From: Arthrobacter nitrophenolicus
GTDB taxonomy: Bacteria > Actinomycetota > Actinomycetes > Actinomycetales > Micrococcaceae
Direction: 5' to 3'
Assembly: GCF_000332815.1 (NCBI RefSeq)
Contig: NZ_AOFD01000044.1
Span: 1-36,559 of the forward strand
Length of the DNA: 36,559 nt
A program made the translations under genes and the position numbers. Every line of letters starts with the position of its first letter. The stretch's first letter is position 1. The notes beneath the pieces were generated by a model that was not told where the DNA came from, ran no database searches, and worked only from the letters and a program-made list of their open reading frames with translations. Shown here piece by piece: positions 32,171 through 36,559 of this stretch.

Positions 32171-32267
32171 GCCTGTCGAAACCCCGCTTCGATTTCGACA
32201 GGCTCAATCAACGTCGGTGGTTGAGCCTGTCGAAACCCCGCTTCGATTTCGACAGGCTCAATCAACG
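32162..32267. repeat. Two tandem copies of a hairpin repeat (REP-like)
   Basis: Two identical 52-base units (32162-32213 and 32216-32267) repeat with a 54-base period. Each unit is a near-palindrome, with arms GGTTGAGCCTGTCGAAA and TTTCGACAGGCTCAATC around an 11-base loop. It lies between the converging Xre gene and map, provides the Xre stop codon and ends 4 bases before the map stop. Confidence 0.92.
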
Positions 32268-32271
32268 GGTC

Positions 32272-33099
32272 CTAGGGGATCGGCACAGGGGTGACGCCGA
32301 GGGGGACAAGGTCCTCCGCGCCGCCGTCGGGCGCTGACAGGACCCAGATGCCCTTCTCGTGCACCGCAACGGAATGCTCCCACTGGCAGGAACGCTTGCC
32401 GTCGGTGGTGACCACCGTCCAGTCGTCCTCCAGCACGGCGGTTTCAATGCCGCCGCGGACCAGCATCGGCTCGATGGCAAGGCACAGGCCCGGCTTGATC
32501 CTAGGGCCGCGGTGGGTGGTGCGGTAGTTCAGGACGTCCGGCGCCATGTGCATCTCGGAGCCGATGCCGTGCCCCACGTAGTCCTCCAGGATGCCCAGCG
32601 GCTTGCCGGGAACCGACGAGACGTAGTCGTCGATGGCGGCGCCGATATCACCCACGTGCGTCCCGGTGGCCAGGGCCGCGATCCCCCGCCACATGGCGGC
32701 GCGGGTGACGTCGGAGAGCCGCTGGTCCTCCGGGTCGGCGGTCCCCACGATGACGGTCCGGGCCGAATCGGAGTGCCAGCCGTCCACGATGGCACCGCCG
32801 TCGATGGAGATGATGTCGCCGTCCTGCAGCACGCGGCTGCCCGGGATGCCGTGGACCACTTCCTCGTTCACGGAAGTGCAGACGGTGGCGGGGAAGCCGT
32901 GGTAGCCGAGGAAGTTGGACTTGGCGCCGGCCTCGTTGAGCACGGCAGCGAAGACATCGTCGAGGTGCTTGGTGGTGACGCCCGGGACGGCGGCGGCAAC
33001 GGCTGCGTCCAGGGCGCGGCTCAGGACCAGTCCTGCCTCGTGCATGGTGCGCATCTGGGCGTTGTTCTTGAGTTCGATGCGGGGCTGGCGGAAGCCCAT
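32272..33099 (-). CDS. map: Methionine aminopeptidase type I
   Basis: Removes the initiator Met from nascent proteins. ATG 33099 (MGFRQPRIELKNNAQMRTMH) follows AAGGACA and gives 275 residues. Active-site elements are visible: His in LGYHGFPATVCTSVNEEVVH, metal-binding Asp pair in DGGAIVDGWHSDSARTVIVG, His in YVGHGIGSEMHMAPDVLNY, Glu in CLAIEPMLVRGG, and the last Glu in CQWEHSVAVHEKG. It lies downstream of adk in the secY-adk-map order. A stem-loop without a T run separates it from adk. Confidence 0.96.
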   Translation of the reverse strand: MGFRQPRIELKNNAQMRTMHEAGLVLSRALDAAVAAAVPGVTTKHLDDVFAAVLNEAGAKSNFLGYHGFPATVCTSVNEEVVHGIPGSRVLQDGDIISIDGGAIVDGWHSDSARTVIVGTADPEDQRLSDVTRAAMWRGIAALATGTHVGDIGAAIDDYVSSVPGKPLGILEDYVGHGIGSEMHMAPDVLNYRTTHRGPRIKPGLCLAIEPMLVRGGIETAVLEDDWTVVTTDGKRSCQWEHSVAVHEKGIWVLSAPDGGAEDLVPLGVTPVPIP

Positions 33100-33118
33100 G
33101 GTGTGTCCTTTCAAATGG

Positions 33119-33153
33119 CTGAGGCTCCTCCCCTGTTCCGGGAGGAGCCTCAG
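33119..33153 (-). other. Stem-loop between adk and map
   Basis: Fourteen-base arms (CTGAGGCTCCTCCC at 33119-33132, and its complement at 33140-33153) enclose a 7-base loop. On the minus strand the T run precedes rather than follows the hairpin, so a classical terminator is not supported. It may be an mRNA-processing or partial-termination structure. Confidence 0.65.
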
Positions 33154-33169
33154 AAAAACGGTGCCTGGA

Positions 33170-33747
33170 TCAGGCTGCCTGTGCCGCCTTGATGGCCTGC
33201 ATCACGCGGTCGGTCACGTCATCGATGGGGCCGATGCCGTCAACCTGGGTGAGGATGCCGCGCTCGGCGTACTTGGCCACGACCGCTTCGGTCTGCTCGT
33301 GGTAGAGGTCAAGGCGGTGGCGGATGACGGCTTCGTTGTCGTCGCTCCGGCCAGTTTCCTTGGCCCGGCCCAGCAGGCGGTGCACCAGTTCCTCATCGTC
33401 GGCAGTGAGCTGCAGGACGACGTCGAGCTTCTCGTCGCCCTTGGCGAGGATCTCGTCGAGGTAGTCCACCTGCGCAGTGGTGCGCGGGTAGCCATCCAGC
33501 AGGAAGCCGCTTTCGACGTCGGCCTCGCTGAGGCGGTCACGGACCATCTTGTTGGTCACGCTGTCCGGAACGAAGTCCCCGTTGTCCATGTACTTCTTGG
33601 CCTCGATGCAAGGGGCGTTTCGCCCTTTACATTGGCGCGGAAGATGTCGCCGGTGGAGATCGCCACAACGCCGAGGCGCTCTGAAATCCGCTCCGCCTGC
33701 GTTCCTTTTCCGGAACCGGGAGGTCCAATAATCAGCATTCTCGTCAT
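33170..33747 (-). CDS. adk: Adenylate kinase (one-base frameshift near 33609)
   Basis: Interconverts ATP plus AMP with two ADP. ATG 33747 overlaps the secY stop as ATGA. The P-loop [16 protein letters not shown] and the AMP-binding segment [18 protein letters not shown] are followed by a break; the sequence has CTTGCATC where CTTGGCATC is expected. One added G continues as [18 protein letters not shown], then [20 protein letters not shown] and the lid region [20 protein letters not shown]. The LID is short, as in other actinobacterial enzymes. The corrected length is about 192 residues. Adk is essential, so the break is probably a sequence error. Confidence 0.94.
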
Positions 33748-35054
33748 CGCAAAAGCCCTTCGTAGTGACGTTGTTGTAGCTGCGCATCAATTTGCTTTAC
33801 GGTCTCCAGGCCAACGCCCACCATGATCAGGATCGAGGTGCCACCGAACGGGAAGTTCTGGTTCGCGTTGATCAGTACCAGTGCCACCAGCGGAATCAGT
33901 GCCACGAAGCCCAAGTACAGGGCGCCGGGGAGCGTGATCCGGGAAAGCACGTACTGCAGGTAATCAGCGGTCGGCTTGCCGGCGCGGATACCTGGAATGA
34001 AGCCGCCGTACTTCTTCATGTTGTCGGACACTTCTTCAGGGTTGAAGGTGATCGCGACATAGAAGTAGGTAAAGAAGACGATCATGGCGAAGTACAGAAC
34101 CATATAGATCGGCTGGTCGCCGCGGACCAGGTTGTTGTTGATCCATTCGACCCACGGCTGGAGCTGCTCGCCCTGCTGCGGCTGGTTGAACTGTGCAATC
34201 AGGCCGGGCAGGTAGAGCATGGAGGAAGCGAAGATGACCGGGATAACACCGGCCATGTTCACCTTGATGGGAATGTAGGTGCTGGTGCCGCCCACGGTGC
34301 GGCGTCCGATCATCCGCTTGGCGTACTGCACCGGGACCCGGCGCTGTGACTGCTCCACGAAGACCACCAGCGCCACGGTCAGCAGGCCCACGGCCAGGAC
34401 GGTGAAGAACGTGGCCGGTCCCTGCGAGGTCCAGATGGCACCCAGGGAGGTGGGGAACGTCGCTGCGATCGAGGTGAAGATGAGCAGGGACATGCCGTTG
34501 CCCACACCCTTCTCGGTGACGAGCTCGCCCATCCACATGATCAGGCCCGTACCGGCGGTCAGGGTGATGATGATCAGGATGGTGGTGATGATGCTGTCAT
34601 CGGGGATGATGGGCAGCGCACAACCGGGAAGCAGCTGGCCCGACCGGGCCAGGGACACCAGGGTGGTGGCGTTGAGCAGGCCCAGGGCGATGGTGAGGTA
34701 CCGCGTGTACTGGGTCAGCTTGGACTGGCCCGACGCGCCCTCTTCGTACAGCTGCTGGAAGCGGGGAATGACCACCCGGAGCAGCTGGACGATGATGCTG
34801 GCCGTGATGTACGGCATGATGCCCAGGGCGAAGATGGACACCTGGAGCAACGCGCCGCCGCTGAACAGGTTGACGAGCTGGTACAGCCCGCCGGCCGTCT
34901 GACCGTTCTGCAAACATTGCTGGACATTCTGGTAGTCCACACCAGGCGAGGGAATGAAAGCACCCAAGCGGAAGATGGTGATGATTCCCAGCGTGAACAA
35001 CAACTTGCGTCGCAGATCAGGCGTGCGAAAGGCCCGGCCAAATGCGCTAAGCAA
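33744..35054 (-). CDS. secY: Protein translocase subunit SecY
   Basis: Ten-helix core of the Sec translocon. The TTG at 35054 ([20 protein letters not shown]) is chosen because AGGAGGAC lies just upstream and it gives the family N-terminus; the longer frame to 35111 has no support. Length is 436 residues. Features include the first helix ([20 protein letters not shown]), the plug region ([20 protein letters not shown]), [18 protein letters not shown], the cytosolic loop [20 protein letters not shown], and the conserved C-terminal loop before [20 protein letters not shown]. The stop overlaps the adk start. It is separated from rplO by a terminator, so it should have its own promoter in 35055-35200. 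Confidence 0.97.
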   Translation of the reverse strand: MLSAFGRAFRTPDLRRKLLFTLGIITIFRLGAFIPSPGVDYQNVQQCLQNGQTAGGLYQLVNLFSGGALLQVSIFALGIMPYITASIIVQLLRVVIPRFQQLYEEGASGQSKLTQYTRYLTIALGLLNATTLVSLARSGQLLPGCALPIIPDDSIITTILIIITLTAGTGLIMWMGELVTEKGVGNGMSLLIFTSIAATFPTSLGAIWTSQGPATFFTVLAVGLLTVALVVFVEQSQRRVPVQYAKRMIGRRTVGGTSTYIPIKVNMAGVIPVIFASSMLYLPGLIAQFNQPQQGEQLQPWVEWINNNLVRGDQPIYMVLYFAMIVFFTYFYVAITFNPEEVSDNMKKYGGFIPGIRAGKPTADYLQYVLSRITLPGALYLGFVALIPLVALVLINANQNFPFGGTSILIMVGVGLETVKQIDAQLQQRHYEGLLR

Positions 35055-35199
35055 GCGTCCTCCTGTGGTGTTTATAAGAGTGGTGTGATGGGGCCCAATA
35101 AATCCCAACAACCGAGTCTAACGGTTGGATGCGCCATGCGAACAATCCGCGGAAGCGCTGCTGCGCCGGATGGCGGGAAAAATACGGCGTGCGGATGTG

Positions 35200-35244
35200 A
35201 AAAACTCCCGATGACCGGGGCGTTGGCCCCGGTCATCGGGAGTT
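35200..35244 (-). terminator. Rho-independent terminator between rplO and secY
   Basis: Perfect 19-base arms (35203-35221 and 35226-35244; core ACTCCCGATGACCGGGGC) enclose a 4-base loop. On the minus strand they are followed by TTTTT (35200-35204). This ends the ribosomal part of the spc operon. Confidence 0.9.
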
Positions 35245-35270
35245 GAACAACGGGCTGTCGCCCACCGGCT

Positions 35271-35747
35271 CTAGAGAGCGGTGGTGCTTCCGCCTGCTGC
35301 TGCGATCTTTTCAGCGGCGCTGGCCGAGAATGCGTGGGCGGTGACGTCAACCTTGACGGTGATGTCGCCGGTGCCCAGCACCTTGACGGGCTGGTTCTTG
35401 CGAACGGCACCCTTTTCGACCAGGTTCTCCACGGTGACGGTGCCACCTTCGGGGAACAGCTCGTTGAGCTTGTCCAGGTTCACAACCTGGAACTCAACCC
35501 GGAACGGGTTCTTGAAGCCGCGCAGCTTGGGCAGGCGCATGTGCAGCGGCAGCTGGCCGCCGGCAAAGCCAGCCTTCACCTGGTAGCGGGCTGCCGTACC
35601 CTTGGTACCGCGACCGGCGGTCTTACCCTTGGATGCCTCACCACGACCAACACGGGTCTTGGCGGTCTTTGCACCCGGGGCGGGACGCAGGTGGTGAACC
35701 TTCAGGGCGTTCTGCTTTTCAGCCTGAGCCTTTTCGTTCTCTGCCAT
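35271..35747 (-). CDS. rplO: 50S ribosomal protein L15
   Basis: A late-assembling large-subunit protein. The 158-residue sequence starts [20 protein letters not shown], an N-terminal extension common in actinobacteria. It then has the L15 core: [40 protein letters not shown] and [20 protein letters not shown], and a C-terminal globular part ending [23 protein letters not shown] 35747 directly abuts the rpmD stop, so the two are coupled. Confidence 0.96.
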   Translation of the reverse strand: MAENEKAQAEKQNALKVHHLRPAPGAKTAKTRVGRGEASKGKTAGRGTKGTAARYQVKAGFAGGQLPLHMRLPKLRGFKNPFRVEFQVVNLDKLNELFPEGGTVTVENLVEKGAVRKNQPVKVLGTGDITVKVDVTAHAFSASAAEKIAAAGGSTTAL

Positions 35748-35954
35748 TTACTTCGCCTCCTCTACCTTTACCAGGTGCGGAACCGTGTTGAGCATCCCGA
35801 CGGTCACGGCATCGGCGGTGCGGACAACGGTGTGTCCGATCCGCTTCAGGCCGAGGGACCGCAGGGTGTCGCGCTGGTTCTGCTTGCCGCCAATGGCGGA
35901 CTTGATCTGAGTGATTTCCAACTGTGCGTCGGAGGGGACCAGGTTCTTAGCCAT
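35748..35954 (-). CDS. rpmD: 50S ribosomal protein L30
   Basis: A 68-residue L30: [20 protein letters not shown] and [20 protein letters not shown], then [20 protein letters not shown], ending LVKVEEAK. The KSxIGxKxxQRxTLRxLGL pattern is diagnostic. ATG 35954 lies 2 bases after the rpsE stop, and its own stop abuts rplO, the normal rpsE-rpmD-rplO order. Confidence 0.96.
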   Translation of the reverse strand: MAKNLVPSDAQLEITQIKSAIGGKQNQRDTLRSLGLKRIGHTVVRTADAVTVGMLNTVPHLVKVEEAK

Positions 35955-35956
35955 GA

Positions 35957-36559
35957 CTAAACACCTGCCTTCGGAGCCAGGAGGGCCTTCACCAGTGCCT
36001 GCGGAGCGATCTCGTCCAGCGGCAGGCCGCGGCGTGCTGCCACGGATGCCGGCTCTTCGAGGCGCTTCAGGGCATCAACGGTCGCGTGGACGATGTTGAT
36101 GGCGTTGGAGGAACCGAGCGACTTGGAGAGGATGTCGTGGATGCCCACGCACTCCAGTACTGCACGGACCGGACCACCGGCGATAACACCGGTACCGGCG
36201 GAAGCCGGACGCAGCATTACGACGCCGGCAGCGGCTTCACCCTGAACGCGGTGCGGGATGGTGTTGCCAACGCGGGGAACGCGGAAGAAGGACTTCTTGG
36301 CCTCTTCAACGCCCTTGGCGATAGCAGCGGGAACTTCCTTGGCCTTGCCGTAGCCCACGCCGACCATGCCGTTACCGTCACCAACGACGACCAGTGCGGT
36401 GAAGCTGAAGCGACGACCACCCTTGACCACCTTGGAAACGCGGTTGATGGTGACAACGCGCTCTACGAACTGGTTCTTTTCGGCTTCACGGCCACCGTCG
36501 CGGCCGCCACGGCCACCGCGGTCGCCGCGGCCCTGGCCGCGGTCGCCACGCTCGCCACG
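35957..36559 (-). CDS. rpsE: 30S ribosomal protein S5, 5' end beyond the window
   Basis: S5 stabilises the small-subunit decoding region and contributes to fidelity. The visible frame is open to base 36559. It begins in an Arg/Gly-rich extension (units such as [19 protein letters not shown]) before the S5 core [20 protein letters not shown]. It continues with [40 protein letters not shown] and [20 protein letters not shown], and ends [13 protein letters not shown]. The RG-rich tail is seen in related Micrococcaceae and is absent from E. coli S5. The start lies outside the window. Confidence 0.96.
   Translation of the reverse strand, partial: RGERGDRGQGRGDRGGRGGRDGGREAEKNQFVERVVTINRVSKVVKGGRRFSFTALVVVGDGNGMVGVGYGKAKEVPAAIAKGVEEAKKSFFRVPRVGNTIPHRVQGEAAAGVVMLRPASAGTGVIAGGPVRAVLECVGIHDILSKSLGSSNAINIVHATVDALKRLEEPASVAARRGLPLDEIAPQALVKALLAPKAGV

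Noticed and set aside
32162..32267. Possible CRISPR array
   Set aside because: There are only two adjacent copies with a 2-base gap and no spacers, and no cas genes. The unit is a hairpin repeat also found elsewhere in the window.
1..36559. tRNA and rRNA genes
   Set aside because: I saw no cloverleaf with a conserved T-loop (GGTTCGAATC-like) and no rRNA signature sequence. A covariance-model scan would be needed to be certain.

Overview
The window is high-GC actinobacterial chromosome. Ribosomal protein sequences, gene order and the glmM, SecY and S5 sequences best fit the Micrococcaceae (Arthrobacter / Pseudarthrobacter type). This is judged from recalled family sequences, not from a search.

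Layout, left to right. (1) 1-4317 is an accessory stretch: the 3' part of an M15 D,D-carboxypeptidase, mscL, several small genes of unknown function, and the decayed C-terminal end of a tyrosine recombinase. (2) 4318-7147, minus strand: glmM, a small Cys-rich gene, then rpsI and rplM with a terminator after rpsI. (3) 7442-22744, plus strand: two complete, tandem Flp/Tad pilus loci with the same gene order (flp, tadE, tadG, cpaB, cpaE/tadZ, cpaF/tadA, tadB, tadC). Only the first locus carries a prepilin peptidase. A strong terminator separates the two, and their base composition differs clearly. (4) 22837-26016: a degenerate Hpt protein, an OmpR-type response regulator and a membrane histidine kinase, probably a signalling set for the neighbouring pili. 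(5) 26068-30202, minus strand: the alpha operon genes truA, rplQ, rpoA, rpsK, rpsM, rpmJ and infA. (6) 30379-32267: an accessory insert with a P1-family (DmpA-like) peptidase, a divergent DUF2975 membrane protein plus Xre regulator pair, and a palindromic repeat family. (7) 32272-36559, minus strand: map, adk, secY, a terminator, rplO, rpmD and the 3' part of rpsE.

In many actinobacteria rplQ-truA is followed closely by rplM-rpsI-glmM. Here about 19 kb of pilus and signalling genes lies between truA and rplM. The pilus genes form a coherent set: TadV cleaves the Flp, TadE and perhaps TadG precursors; CpaF is the ATPase; TadB/TadC form the inner-membrane platform; CpaE localises the machine; CpaB is a periplasm-side assembly factor.

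Important caveat: at least eleven single-base frameshifts occur, including in glmM, rpsI, rpsM and adk, which are normally essential. Each is repaired by adding one base. Most are therefore probably sequencing or assembly errors, and the affected genes are annotated here as full-length genes with a noted frameshift.
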